Origin: Trogon surrucura
Taxonomy: Eukaryota; Chordata; Aves; Trogoniformes; Trogonidae
Reading direction: 5' to 3'
Length of the DNA stretch: 64,000 nucleotides
Assembly: GCA_020746105.1 (NCBI GenBank)
Contig: CM036622.1
Span: forward strand, 37,611,477 to 37,675,476
The translations under genes and the position numbers were made by a program. The notes beneath the pieces were generated by a model that was not told where the DNA came from, did not search any database, and saw only the letters and a list, made by a program, of their open reading frames with translations. Shown one piece after another: positions 36,818 through 50,397 of this stretch (position 1 is the first letter of the stretch; every line of letters starts with the position of its first letter).

Positions 36818-36842
36818 AACTGGTTTGCAAAGCAAACCGGTT
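36818..36842. repeat. Inverted repeat, 11-bp stem and 3-nt loop
   Basis: The arms AACTGGTTTGC and GCAAACCGGTT pair with one mismatch (a G-T type pair on one strand) around an AAA loop. It is intronic in ITGA8, with no known role. Confidence 0.8.
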
Positions 36843-39800
36843 ACATAAACTCTCAGATGATCTTCCTCTTCAGTGCTTGAGGTACAGATAGGAAATCTCT
36901 TCTTAATAAGTTTCTTAGCTATTGCCCAATCCCTGATTTGCACTCACTGCAAATTCTCCTTCTACTTGTTTCGTTGCTATTAACTCACTGGTTGATGTGC
37001 TTGATATCTAATACAACACTGATTTGTTCATTCATAGAACAGCATCCTAAGTTTGAAGACTGGACACAACTCTGTAGTCCAGTTCAAAGTCAATTCCATT
37101 TCTGTGTCTTTCACTTTTCTCCTTGAAAATGGCAAATTTCAGCCTCTCTGCAACATCTAGCCCTTTCCTCTCTCTCTCTTATGATCAGCATACTTTCCTA
37201 GACTTTCCATTCTGCAAGCACCAGCAGATATGTCTCCCAGCTACTGTTATGCTTAATTGGAAGACACTTTGAAATAGTCCTTTCCACTTACTTCATCTGT
37301 GAAGCCAACTGTACCCTACTCTGACACAGTACTTAGAAAGATGGCACTCTGCTGAAGTCTTCTGATGCATGTATTTTTAAAGTATTCTCACTGGTATAGG
37401 ACAGAGATCATAGTTGAAATTAGGGACAAACTTTCTATGTGGGAAACTGCTTGCCTTCTACCAAAGATTACACTGAGAGTCGCACAGAAAATTCAGAGAC
37501 ACTGCTGTTTGCAGAAGGTACAGTTGACCTGTACCCTGAAGATTAGGTACTTGCAGTGATGGCTACACCACTGTTGATCTAACAAACACATCCAGCTGAT
37601 ACTTCCCTGGTGTAACTATAAAGGATTATTACTAGATAGCATATACAAAGAATAAATACATTAGCCAACTGGAGTAAGAAGAAATATTTCAAGGGGAAGA
37701 GAATTAATAAAAAACCTCCTGAAATCCCACCCCTGGGTCCCACCCTTGCTGCTCTGATCAAGTGATTGACTATGTCACTGCAAGGATGCCATTCCCTTCC
37801 TTAGCTTCCTCTTTTGGTTGCTTCCTAACCACTGCACAACTTCATAGGCTCTCTGTGTCATTAGATTCAGCAAGAGCAGTGCTCATTTAATAAGGACAAG
37901 ATGTTTATGAATGGCTCTCCCTGTCTCTCAGAGTGGTACTGTATCTGGCATTAAAGTGCAAGGGCAGAGAAAATGAGAAGGTCATCTGAACTGTCTGCAG
38001 AGACTCCTCCCAGAGAAAAGCCAGTTAAGTAAAAAGATGAACACAAGTTTTGAAGATCTGATCACATATAGCACAAGAGTTGGCAAATGCTGATGAAAAT
38101 TCACTGGGCCCAAAGACAGCAAAAACTGAGATTGACTAAAAGAACTACTCATCCACACTGTTCGCTTCCTCTGTTGGAAAATTCTGTGGTGCTACATATA
38201 GGAAATTGCAATTTTTAAAATGATTATTTGAAAAGGACACTATCAACACACAGCATACATACTTATGTCAGGTTTTAGCTTCACCAGTTTCTGTTCTAAC
38301 ACTCTCACTTTTCTGAGCATGTTGCTGTGGAGCTGGAGCAGTAAAGCAATAGACCACTTCCCCAAATCACCTTAACATACATTTGTAAAAAGTAAACCCA
38401 AGCAGCACTTTTTGTCCTCTCAAGTTCGACAGAATAATGGACTCCATTTTACGGTAAGATCAAACCTGAGGGAAGACCCATTTGCTTGCAAAAATTTGAT
38501 TTAGCCACTTTTGGTATTGATAGCTTGAGCCAAATTCCTAGGTAACATAATGTCACTGAGAGTCCTTCTGTCGTTCTGCCTTTACAGGCAGTGGAATGGA
38601 ATTTACAGTGGAATTTCGGTAGCTCAGCTGGAGCCTGACAAATGTTGAAATATAAACAAGAAACTGTAATCTTACAGAAGTGCAGAACATCATGTTTATA
38701 AACCTTAGATTATCAGCAATGAGTTAAACAGACAGCAGAAATTAGGTCTATCCTGTATCAAGCAGAATTCTGCTGCAAAGCTGCCACATTTCTCTTGCAG
38801 CAGGAGTGAGGTCAATGGTAAGGAAATATTTGCCTGAATAAATCTTAAAACCATCTTGTTGCACCCACACACTTTTCCCATGAATCCTTCTTTGTCTTAG
38901 TTTTTTGAATGCAAGGGAAGGGTTGCACTAAGTGCTTGAGATTTATTTCCTGAGCAGAGGATTCTATGTGGTCTCCAGTCTCACTCCTGCCTTACCAGTG
39001 TGCATTACCAGGAGAATATAATGCCCCTGGGCTGCCTCCTTTTATACTCTGTACAAAGACTTGCAGGGCTACGAACGCAATTCCTGGTGAACAGTTTGAT
39101 ACTGCAAGTCCTGAACATCTGCAGAGCTGAGGCAGAAACTGTAGGGGAAGAAAGAAACAAAGCATCCCTTCAGCTTTGGCTGCCTTGTTCCACAGAAGAC
39201 TGTCCCTCCTCCACCCCATGCTGTCCACAACAGTTTTACATATGATTTTCATTTGAGACAAGTTTGTGTTATTGAGCTTGGATTTCTGTTCTTCTCCATG
39301 TGGTAGGTTTAGTACTGCAGGATCAGAGCCAGGGAATGTTTCGGGGGGGATTTATCTGTTTTCATCTAAGGTGGCCAGTAAGAAGTGGAATTTTTACACA
39401 AGTGTTGCATGTTGGCACCATACTTTAGATGCATGTTGGCTTTCCTCTCTGCTCAGGACTAGAAGACTTTCTTGTACTGAACACTGAAAACAGGGGTTTC
39501 TTCTCTGTCAGGCTGGTGAAAAGCATGCCTCCCAGACCTGAGAGGAGCCATCTGACTTTTGGCCTTTCCCATTGCTGAATGTCTCATGCCTTTTGTACAC
39601 AAGAGGGTGACAAGGAACGTCATCTGGCTCAAGTGCTGAGATGAGGGTGAAGCCAACCACAGAGTTACAGATGGAGTTTTGTGTGCTATTAGAAACAAGA
39701 TCCAATTTGGTCTTAGCACAGATGCTGTCTGACAGGCTTAACTTCAGAATCGCTATTGTGGTTCTATGAAAGTTACTCGTTGTTCATCAAAGTATTTCTT

Positions 39801-42800
39801 TGAGGGGGGTGTGATTTTCCTTATTTTAAATGTGCCAGGGTTAAGCAGATTTTAAGTAGATAAAAGAAATACTAGGACTTTTGCCACTGATTTTTGTATT
39901 GTTTGGATTTTGCCCCTGATATTGGTGCTACTCATTGTAGCTTCAAAATCGTTTTTAATTCCACTGGAAGGCAGCAAAACACAGAAGAGAAAATGTGGTA
40001 AGCTGCTGGTTCATCTGCAGTCCCTTGTAGACAGACAGAAATTAGGTCTTTCTAGTGCAAACATCCAGCATTTATGGTCAGAATTCACTGCCTGCTAGTG
40101 GGATTCTCAGAAAACTATTTTTTCTCTCTCGTCCTTTAAAAAACACCATCAAAAATAAAAATAACTTCTCCACAATTTAATCTGTTATTTTAGAAACAGT
40201 AGCTAAAATTATTATTACTCTAATGCTCCACTGTTACAGCCCATGATGACCTTCCTTTAATCTTTAGTCATTTTTCTTACAGGGACTGAGGAACAAGAAC
40301 TCTTTGGTACTCCTACATGCTCCCATCCAACGTTTGCAGCATGACGTTCTTGCATGCTCTGAAAAAATGCTCAAAATAGAATATAAAAGGTCCCCTGAGC
40401 TTGGAGTCATAATTAATATTGACATTTATGTTTGTATTTTGTAAATGTTTGTGGAAATATATTTAATAAGGAATATAGGCACATTTAAAATGAAAGTACT
40501 ATCACTGTGTGTAACAGCTAAAAAAAGAGTTGCAAGCCTTAGTTTGAAATCAGTTTTACTCACTCTTGGTCATTGGTCAAAGAGTTTAGACTAAAGGCAT
40601 CACCTCTGAAGAGCCTATTAAACATTTAAGAAAAGCAATCATATTTTATTAAACTCCAAAACTGTCTAAAGAATCATAAATTAAAATGGAGCAAATTACT
40701 GCTTATTCTAACTTTGTATAATAAAAAGTACTTTCACCTTGCATATGAAATTCATCAGGTAGGATAGTATTATTTACCACAATAATACCTCTAACAAAAA
40801 AAATGACAATTTGCTTTTGAATGATGCAGCTGTTAGCAAGGAAATCCAGCCAGTTGTACAATATATAATTATAATTCCAGGCCTATCAAAATTAATAGAA
40901 ATACTTTTTTTGATGTCAGTGGATTTTGGTTTAAGCTCCATTAAGTTCCAAGATAATTTTCTGTTTGATGCCATTTTCACTCGTGTAAGATTCTTCTTAC
41001 ATTTCCATTACCTTTCATACACCTCTGTATCACGATCCTCTGTTCAAGATATAGGCCTATACTCCATGATGATGGAAATAAAGATCTCAGTGCTATAAAT
41101 CTGACTACATGACTGTGCAGGTTACTGATGCAGGTTATTCATGCCCTTAAAATTAAATACATCTATAAAAGCCTGCATAATTCGAACACAGCATTGTATG
41201 AGTTAAATGAAGGACATATGTTCTTTTTTTTTTTTTAGAATATACTATCTTCACTGTATAAACTGTAAAGTGTTAGCTGATGATTAGCTACATACTTTTG
41301 ACAATTCATTTTAAAATACTAAAATGTTTATTCCACTTCCACTCTTGCATTGTCTGATGTAAAATCATAAACTCAGAAATAAATCTTTGGAAACTTTTAA
41401 AACACAACTGGTGATCTTTTTCAGAAGGAACAAAAATATTAAGCATTGCCCAACTTCAGGCCAATATTTTTTCTTGCAAGTGGAACATCAAAAGACCTTG
41501 TGCATATAACACATCAAGCTGTAGAGCTGGCAAGCATCCACTGCCATGTCCAGGTATGAAACAACATAAAAGCGCTATCATTTTTCAACATTTTACAGTT
41601 GCCATTACTGGCATTTTGCTGTAAATCATCTGCAGCAAATAGCAAGCATTATACTGGCTGGAGTAAGAGAATAAAATGCTTATCTGATCATTGGGTAGAT
41701 CATCGGACACTTGCAGAGAACAGCAGGCTATCACCTGGGGTAAAGCACTTCAGTCCAGATGAAGGCACCACTATCAACAGAGTTCTGCACAACACGTGTT
41801 TCTGGTATGGAACACATGCCGCAAGAAAATAAAAAGAGCCTGAGTATATCTGTCAGTTTGGAGCCTTTGAAGCTTTCTGGATGAATACTGCATTAAGCAT
41901 CAAACCTCTCTGGTGAAATCATGATTGTCCTGATGTTAGAGGTTGGAGTCACTGGGCATATAGGACCAAGATTTCACCTTGTGTCTTCCCAGAGCAAGTA
42001 TCAATCAACCATTCAATCTGTGCTTGTTCAAACCAAAACTTTATAGCCTGTGTCATCTAAACCAAATTCCAAGTAAGCTATTATGTTAGTTTTCCATATA
42101 AGAAAATATTCAATTCCCTACTACTGCATCACAACTGACTGATATGATGATGTATTTGCAGCATGATTGACCTTGGAACAGTTTGTACTAAGCTTACCTT
42201 TCAAAAGAAGGACTGTAAATGATAAATCTAATCATAAATATGGGAACAATAAAGATGAGAATGATAAGCCTTTAGATTTCAGGTTACTCATATTAAAATC
42301 AAATTCTGCACTCATATTTTACCTATTTCTATCAGTAATGACAAAACGGAGTGAATTTTAACTATGGTATTAGACATCATAAGAAGCAAATTCCTTTAAA
42401 TTTCCTTCCAAACAGTGCTTTGGCACCAGCAAACAAACCAAACTCATGCCTTCAAGATCAATTCTTCATATAATAACCCACAGCCATATAAATCTTGCTC
42501 TGCGAATAAGGCAACTACTTTAGTATCTCTCCCTCTCTTTTTTTCTCTCTCTCTCATCTGTAGGGATTACCAGGTAATTTTATATCTTGCACTTGATGAG
42601 CTGTGAGGTGGAAACCCTACAGAGGCAGGCAGACTTTTCTGAAAATCAGGGTATTGAAGAAGTTTAATACAGATAAGAGAGAAGTTGCCATACATAATCC
42701 ATAAGCTTATGTTCCTGACTGGGAGAAGAGTGAGATCTCTAAACCTAACAGAAACAAGATTTTTGATTTTGCTCAAAAATTTCCTCCAGATTTTTTTACT

Positions 42801-43116
42801 CCAAACAAGGTTATTAGACGTTTGCTTTCACAGTTTTTTTCTTTTTTCTTCTGGGGGAAAAATCCACCTGGATTATAATAAAATGGTCTGCACGTTAATG
42901 CAGCAAGAAATTATTTCAAAATGGAATTAGTATCATATATCATCAATTTCAACAGAAAGTAATAAGGTATTTCCTTTAGGTATTATTTCAGGAATTTACA
43001 CTAGAAACACAGGAAAGACTGATCTCAGTGTTTTTATCTATAAAAACTTTCACAGCTGTGATCAGAATGACTAAATACATGTGCTTCACACAAAGATATA
43101 ATTTCCAGTTACTTAC

Positions 43117-43218
43117 TGCTATGCTTCCCTTGGGGAGCTTTGCTGGTTGCACTTTATAAGGCATGCTCTTCACTTCGAAGGACACATTGGAAGAAAGAGT
43201 ATAGAGATCATTCTTCCT
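43117..43218 (-). CDS. ITGA8: ITGA8 exon (third from last): membrane-proximal calf-2 segment
   Basis: This 102-bp, 34-residue exon has acceptor ATATCATTTCAG and the near-perfect donor GCA|GTAAGT, phase 0 at both ends. It begins RKNDLYTLSSNVSFEVKSMP and ends LPKGSIA. The sequon NVS (residues 11-13) lies on the last calf-2 strand, and the short Pro/Lys-rich linker PAKLPKGS leads toward the membrane. The sequence is diagnostic for alpha-8 rather than alphaV or alpha-5, whose residues differ in this block. Joining it to the flanking exons gives TFLE|RKND and GSIA|IRTS without shift or stop. It lies 13.3 kb from the upstream exon and 7.4 kb from the downstream one. Confidence 0.94.
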
Positions 43219-45334
43219 CTGAAATGATATGAAAAAGAAATTGTTAAAAACCATGTTTATACTTAAAAACATTATGAGAAATAAGCAGAGAAAAAGTACA
43301 GAGCACTGATTTCCTAAGGCAAAGATGGTTTCTTTAAGTAAAGGGTACAGCAATGCTGGGACCTATATGTGTCCATGAGACAATCTCATAGAACAGCATA
43401 GAGCTGAAATATAAAAACCACATGTTCAAACAGGGAAAAGGGGTTAGATATGGAGAAAGATATATAGAGTTTTTTTTCTCATATTTCTCTCTGAAATAGG
43501 ACACTGGTGACTCTGGAGAAGGGAGGAGGTTTATGGAGTGTCTAGGTTTTAAAACCTTGCCTCTGCTCACCAAGCCAACAACAAACACGAGCATCCTGAA
43601 AAGATTTCCAGGCCTATGTTGAGACCAGGCTGGTAGAGATCCCTGATGGCATCAAAGGAATGGCTGTGCCTTCTCACCAAAGAACAACAGGAACAAATAT
43701 CTTTGCACTTCACTCAGAGTGAATTGATTTCCTATTGCAGGAGACCTCAAAGAACCCAGAACGCACCTTGCTTATTTACTACTTTGTGCAACTGCAATAG
43801 GAATGCATAGCAGTCACTGTTTAACTGGCTGTCTAATAAAATATTTATATAACTCTCATTAAGCACTTCAACAAACCCAAAGATGTGCAGACAAAACAAA
43901 ATATATCTCTGTCAGTTCTCTGTGTTTCATTTATACTTGCTTGTATTTATAAAATATTACCAGATTAGATTAGACTAGGTCGCATTAGATTAGACAGGAT
44001 GTTTCCTGGTTCAGAACGATTAAAAACTGTTACATAGCTCATGCTGTGACTTTTAATTAGTGCTTTCACCTCATTGGGAAGCCAGGTAGGCACTGACACA
44101 CTACTTCTGACCAATTGTGTGTCTCATTGTGCTGTTCTGACCTTGACAATAATCTCCTACTCTGTGCAAACTGCCTTGAAATGATAATTAAATGCTGGTA
44201 TGCCCTCTGGAAAAATACCTGCCTAAATCTGTTACCATGGGTCATAAGCACTGACATGTGAAAGTGCATGTCCAGTAGAAGAATCTTAACCATTGCAACA
44301 TTTACTAGAATGGATACAAATATTTTCCACACATACATTTTGAATCCCGTTGAACTCTTGGCATCACTGGTATCTAATTGGAGTTAAGTTTTGAAGGCTA
44401 AGTACATCAGGTATCAAGTAAATCTTTCAGTTCACTTTGAATTTGCATGTTTCAGTTTCACTGAATGTTATTTTGTTACAGATAGAAGATCCTGCACTTG
44501 AACTACGTCCCCTTCTTCTTCGTTTTTACCCTAAGAAAGGCTGGCTAAGTGGTTACCATGCTCTTCTGCAAGTCAGCAAACCTGTTTCTAATTCCATCTC
44601 TGCAACTGATTTTTTGGATGACACTACACGCAACTTGTATGTTCCATCCCATGTAAAATAGGGCTAATTACATGGATCTGCTTTAAAAATGCTTTGATAT
44701 GCTCTGAAAAGCATTAGATAGACAGTTAAGTGCCAATATGCCCACTGGAATGCAGAGGACTAGGGGTTATGACTATCAGCATATCCTTTTACATTAGACT
44801 CCTTATGGTAAATGACTTTCATCTTTTGTATAAGAATATTTTTGAAGACCTTGCTACCTGTCTCAATCCTTTCTGAAATATAATGACCAGAATCCAACAC
44901 AGTATTTGCCTACAGAGCCTTGTAAGTAAAGCAATCTTTCATTTTGGTACCAGCTTCTTACAGTCCAGTGTACTTGGAACGTTGCTGTCACTTCCTAAAT
45001 CCCTTTTTGCAAAACTCTCTTTCCTTCTACTTCTCACACATTTAGGAATTCTGCTCCATTGACAAGACTTGGTTCTTGTGTGATTACTCAGCATGTTTTC
45101 CTCCCTGTTAGGTGATGTTTTATTCTGGAATCTCCAGTTTCAATAAAGGCACAAACACTCTCTACGAATTGCTTCTTCCCTTTCAGTTATTTTGTGGAGT
45201 AAAGACTGAGGGTAAGACAACCCCATGATGATTAGGGCTACTGCTTCTTTCCTTCACTGATGGAGAAAGGCTTGTTTGTGAAAAATGACCTGAAATAAGC
45301 ATAACCTAAACCTGGGAGCCAACCTGGATTCAGA

Positions 45335-47440
45335 TGGAAAGCCAAAGTTGGAAGGCACCTCTGGAGACCATCTACTCCAACCACATGCTCAGTGCAGGTC
45401 AACTGGAGTAGTATGCTCAGGGTCATGTCCAGCTGGGTTTTGAGTACCTCCAAGAAAGAATGGAAACTCCACAAAACCTAGGAGAAACATATTCCGGTGT
45501 TTGACTACCCTCAAAGGTTTTTCTTATGTTTAAATGGAATTTCAGGTATCCTATTTTAAGCTTCTTCCTTCTTGTCCTGTTACTGGATATCATTAAGAAA
45601 AGCCTGGCTCTGTCTTCTTTATTTCCTCCTATCAGATATTTACACACATGGAAAAGATCCCACCTGAGCCTTCTCTTCTCCAGACTGAACAGTCCCATAT
45701 CTCCATCTCTCTCAGCTTCTCCTTGTATATCAGATTCTTCAAGCCCTTAATTATCATTGTTGCTCTTGGCTGGTCGTGCTCATGTCTGACTTGTCCCAGA
45801 TAGCCCAGGACGGGACGCAGGACTCCAAATCCCTCTCACCAGTGCTGAGCAGAGAGGAAGAGTCACTCCCTTGACTTGCTGGAACACTCTTCCTAATGCA
45901 GCCCACGAGATTGATGACTTTCTGAGCTGCAAGGGCACACACAGTGGGCTCGTATTTAACTTGGTGTCCACCATGACCCCAAGATTTTTTGCTACAACAC
46001 TGTCTTCCATCTGGTTGGCCCACAGCCTGTACTGGTGCACAGGATTATTCACCTTGTGGTACAGGACTTTGCATTTCCTTTGGTCACATTTCAAGAAATT
46101 CCTGCCAATTCCTTCATCAGCTTCTCAAGGTCCCTCTGAAGGGCAGTACAACCATCTGGTGTAACAACCACTCCTTTCACTTCTCTTCCATTTGCAAACT
46201 TGCTGAAAGTGTACTCTGTCTCATTTTTCAACCACCATTACTGACGTTAAACAGTACTGGCCCCAGTATTGATTCCTGGAGCACACCATTAGTGATGGAC
46301 CTCCAGCTGGACTTCATGCTGCTGATCACAATGCTTTAAGTCTGGCAGTTTTGAATCCATCCCTCTGTCCACCTATCTTCATTCATTTTGGCAGTATCAA
46401 AAATCTTGCTAAAGTCAAGATAAAAAACAATGACTGCTCTCCCCTCATCCACCAAGAGGAACCTCATTTATCTCAGAACATTAACAGGTTGGTCAAGCAT
46501 GATTTCCCCTTGGTAAATCCACACTGACAATTCCCAATCACCACCTTGCCCTTCGGATATTTGTAAATGGCTTGCAGGGTTTTTTTCCTTCATAAGCTTG
46601 TCAGGGATTGAAATGAGGCTGACTGGCTGGTAGTTCTCTGGTTCTTCCTTCTTGAAGACAGATGTGCCATTTGCTTTCTTCCAGTCTCGAGGAACTTCCC
46701 TCAATCACCATGACCTTTCTAAGCTAACTGAGAGTGGTCTCATGCTGACATTGACCAGCTCCCTCAGCACTTGTAATTGTATCCCAATGGGTCCCTTGGA
46801 CTTTTGTATGTTCGATTTGTTTAAATGTTCCCCTAACGTGATATTCCTCCACTGGAAATACTGATTACTGTAGGTTTTCTCTCTGGTTGCAGAGGCCTTG
46901 GATTACTGTACGCAGATTTTACCAGTAAACACCAAAGTGAAGGAGGCACTGAGTAACTCAGCCTTTTCAATGTCTCAGAAGACTTATTTTCTCTAGCCCT
47001 CCTTTTGCTGCTGTTATACTTAGAGAAGCCCTTCAAGTCCCTTGCTAGGCTCAGCTCCTTGCGGGCTTTTACCGTTCTACTTCTGTCCCTACACACTCAG
47101 ACACCATTTCTATATTACCAACCCAGCCACTGCACTGGGTCAACTGACTCTACTTCCACTTCTTTTTTATTTCCTTTCTATGTTTCAGTTTTACCGGGAG
47201 CTCCTTGTTCATCCAAGCAGGCCTACTGCCACCTTCCCTTAATTTCCTGCATGTCAGGATGGACAGTTCTTGAGCTTAAAGGAGGTGATCCTGCAGAACC
47301 ACTAGTTCTCCTGGTCTCCTCTTTTCTCCAGGATCATCTCCTGTGGCGTTCTTCTGAGCAGATCCCTGAAAAGGCTGAAGGCTGCTCTTCTGAGGTCCAG
47401 GGTTGTAGTTTTGTTATTGGCTTTGTCCATTTCGTCTTTT
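45335..47440 (-). mobile_element. CR1 LINE, long antisense copy (about 2.1 kb)
   Basis: This is the longest CR1 in the window. On the minus strand, from 47440 downward, it keeps remnants of ORF2: a TTLDLRRAAFSLFRDLLRRT block, the linker with LARDLKGFSKYNSSKR (about 47000), the reverse-transcriptase N-terminus VPRDWKKANGTSVFKKEEPENYQPVSLISI (split here by its many frame breaks; region 46704-46600), RKCKVLYHKVN (about 46070) and the C-terminal part, then a 3' UTR down to about 45335. Several frameshifts and stops separate the blocks, so it is dead. It lies in the longest complete ITGA8 intron, in the same orientation as the gene. Confidence 0.9.
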
Positions 47441-49975
47441 CAAAAAGAGAGTGAGTGTTTACCGGTGACACAAAGCTAGTACATTTATTGGCTTCTGGAA
47501 CTGATTTGGCTAGGCCATAATCTTGTTCTTTTAAAATATTGAGAGCAGCTGAATGTTTATTATCAGAATATTTATACTCTCCTATTAGGAATGAGCAATA
47601 CGAAGAAAAGTGTCCCAAATAACTACATAGTCAAATCAGTTCCTTAACACAGATGGCATCTAATAAAAATGGACTACCTTTTCTATAAACAGCGTTTGAA
47701 ATGCAAAATAGACTGATTTAATACTGGACTTGGTAAATAAGTATTTTAATACACTTTCACGGTGCTGAACATGAATGAGAGGGCTGTCTGAAAAAATAGT
47801 TTTTCCTTTTCATACTAATTATTTTCAATTTTCAGACTCCAGCAATTCTTCAGCTTTTATTCTACAGTACTAGGCTTCTCACCCAAAGTCCAGCACGTTC
47901 CTGTAGTTGTGCAATGATTTGCATTCAGAAAAAAAGCCTGAAAAAAAGCCTTATGTTTTAAGTTCTAAGCAATTCATATTAAGCAGCATTCCAGGTATAA
48001 TTTATAAAAGTAATCTGTGATGGAGAGAGGAGGATATGTTAAAGAAGTAGACATTAGACATGCAGCTCGATTGGCTAAGGTACAGTAAAGGCATTAACTC
48101 TCTTGAAACATCATATAAAGGAAACATACTGCTCATGGAAAAATAAGTCCTTCCACCTACTATACATGGCTTATTTCATTTTCAGCTTATATCAGCAGTA
48201 AGAACATCAGAGGAGGGTACTTCCTGTGGATTAATGCTTGGCTGAGGTTATTAACCTTGGGTTGTGGCCACAGCTAGTAACCCTCCTCAATCCTTCATTA
48301 GGCTCCTGGAAATGCTGTACATCCTCATTGCTTTACAGGAATGAAGAATATGTAAGTTTAGAAAGTATTCTCCTGCATTCACAGAATTATGTGTTTGTGG
48401 CAAAGGGCTTTAAAACAATGACTGTGGTGAGCATCAGTCGCAAGCAGGATTTTTACTTGTACTACCATCTTGGAGTTACAGGCAACTGTCTCTCCTACAG
48501 CCTTGTTTGTAACTCTCAAGTCATTTGTGGGAAGCAGCGTTTCATTAGCATATAATTTTTTAAATATTCAGTGTGTACTGGAAGCTGCAGGACTTGCAGT
48601 TTGCAGTTCAAGCTGAAGAATTCATTATGGCTCAGAGGAAGAGGGAATTTGGCATTTGTGAATGTCAGTGCCTAACGACTAACAGCAGGGAGCCCAGCTC
48701 CAGTTACACGGGCCTTTTGAGGCTCCCCTTGTGTTAGAACAAGCAGAGCCTGCTCTTGTGTGTGTTGCCGAGGCAGTAGTTTGCCAGTATTCTAGTAAGA
48801 AGGCAAACATGGCCATCCCCTGTGTTGCCTGGGTGGTCGATCCCTACTGGTATATTTATTAAGGCTTCTCTCTCTCTCTCCACACTTTTGTTTTACAAAC
48901 TGATTTTTGAACGGAAGCCTCTGTTTTCTTTAACAGTTTTGAGACATGGAAGCACCCAGAAATTAAGGAAAGTGTTAGCAATAAATATTCAGTGCAGTCT
49001 TTTCCTAAGTACAATTGAGACAAACAGATATAATGTGGTAAATGCTGGAAAGTCCTGGACAATTTTAAGGAGAGTTCTCCAGGCTCTGGTGGAATGCTAG
49101 TGGTTTCTGTAGAAAGTTCAAGCAAAGACCTAAAGTCTTCCCAAAGCATCTTTAAGGCAGATGGAGGGATCTTAGTCAGAGAGCAGACTAAAATGCAGGG
49201 ACAAATCTGGCCCACAGGGAGCTAGACTGAGGGTCGGAAGAACAAAACTTTTAGCAACTTAAAGATATTTGAGAAGTCACTGTTACTTTGCAGGTTTGAA
49301 GAGATGAACTACTCGAGAGACTCCCCAGAATGACTTTGTTTCATTGCCTCCTTGGAGCATTATCTGACTTCTCTGAAACCCTTATTTTCTGGTAGCCCAG
49401 TAAAGTCTCCCTAACTGAAGGGCACGTACTATCTACTGCAACTGCAAGCTGTGGTGGAAATTTTTCCCCCAAAACTTATGTCTGTTGCATATGGAGTTCA
49501 AGCCCTGCTTGATTAAAACTTGTTCCCCTTTGGAGTCTGGCACATTTTAGAGACAAGTGGGTAAGCAGTATGGTGTTACTTTTTAAATATATGTTTTGGG
49601 AATTCATTAGCTTGCTTTCTTTGACCTGTACCTCCAAAACCCTGAAGTACTGCCAATAAATAGAGTAGCTTACATAAATGCTGAGAGTAGAGGTCATATA
49701 ACTATTTGTTCTTGTATTAATTTGTTAAAGAATGTATGTATGACTGCACATAGTCAAAAAGCACTTGTGCTATTTGTAACAAGAGGGTATGCTCACCCAA
49801 GTGTGTCTGTTAACAAACACAATTCCTCAGAAAATTAACACATCCTCATCTCTATCGTTATTTTCTTATACCTCACACATTATAGTTTTTACATTCATTT
49901 AAAAAGACTATTTTAAATTGTAATAGGGGCAGATACTTTGTTGTGATTTCAGAATGCTTTAATATACAGATTTCA

Positions 49976-50397
49976 AGGGACTAGAGGGAAAGTCCTACTA
50001 GGAGAGGCTGAGGGAGCTGGGGATGTTTAGCCTGGAGAAGAGGAGACTCAGGGGGGACCTTATCACTCTCCACAACTGCCTGAAGGGAGGTTGTAGTCAG
50101 GTGGGGTCGGGCTCCTCTCCCGGGCAAGGAGTGACAGGATGAGAGGGCATGGCCTGAAACTGCATCAGGGGAGGTTTAGGTTGGATCTCAGGAAGCACTT
50201 CCTCACGGAGAGGGTGATCAGGCACTGGGATGCACTGCCCAGGGAAGTGGTGGAGTCACCGTCCCTGAAGGGGTTTAAGGAGAGGCTGGATGTGGCACTG
50301 AGTGCCGTGGTCTGGCCGATGTGGTGGTGTTGAGTCATAGGCTGGACTTGATGATCTCAAAGGTCTTTTCCAGCCTCAACAATTCTGTGATTCTGTG
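49976..50397 (+). mobile_element. CR1 LINE, 3' end
   Basis: Contains TTTAGCCTGGAGAAGAGGAG, GACCTTATCACTCTCCACAA, GGATCTCAGGAAGCACTTCC, GGCTGGACTTGATGATCTCA and the tail AATTCTGTGATTCTGTG. This is the CR1 subfamily whose tail reads TTCTGTGATTCTGTG. A 64-codon ORF within it is CR1-derived. Intronic in ITGA8, opposite to the gene. Confidence 0.94.

Larger units (their letters stand above)
35669..43116 (-). other. ITGA8: ITGA8 intron between calf-2 and transmembrane exons
   Basis: This 7.4-kb phase-0 intron (GTAAGT...TTTCAG) holds no recognisable LINE or LTR. It contains a perfect 26-bp tandem duplication (36591-36642) and an 11-bp-stem inverted repeat (36818-36842), described separately. Short ORFs in it have no recognisable domain and no coding-like features. 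Confidence 0.88.

Noticed and set aside
47005..47454. 149-codon plus-strand ORF
   Set aside because: It is the reverse complement of CR1 ORF2, and the opposite strand carries the recognisable CR1 protein blocks.
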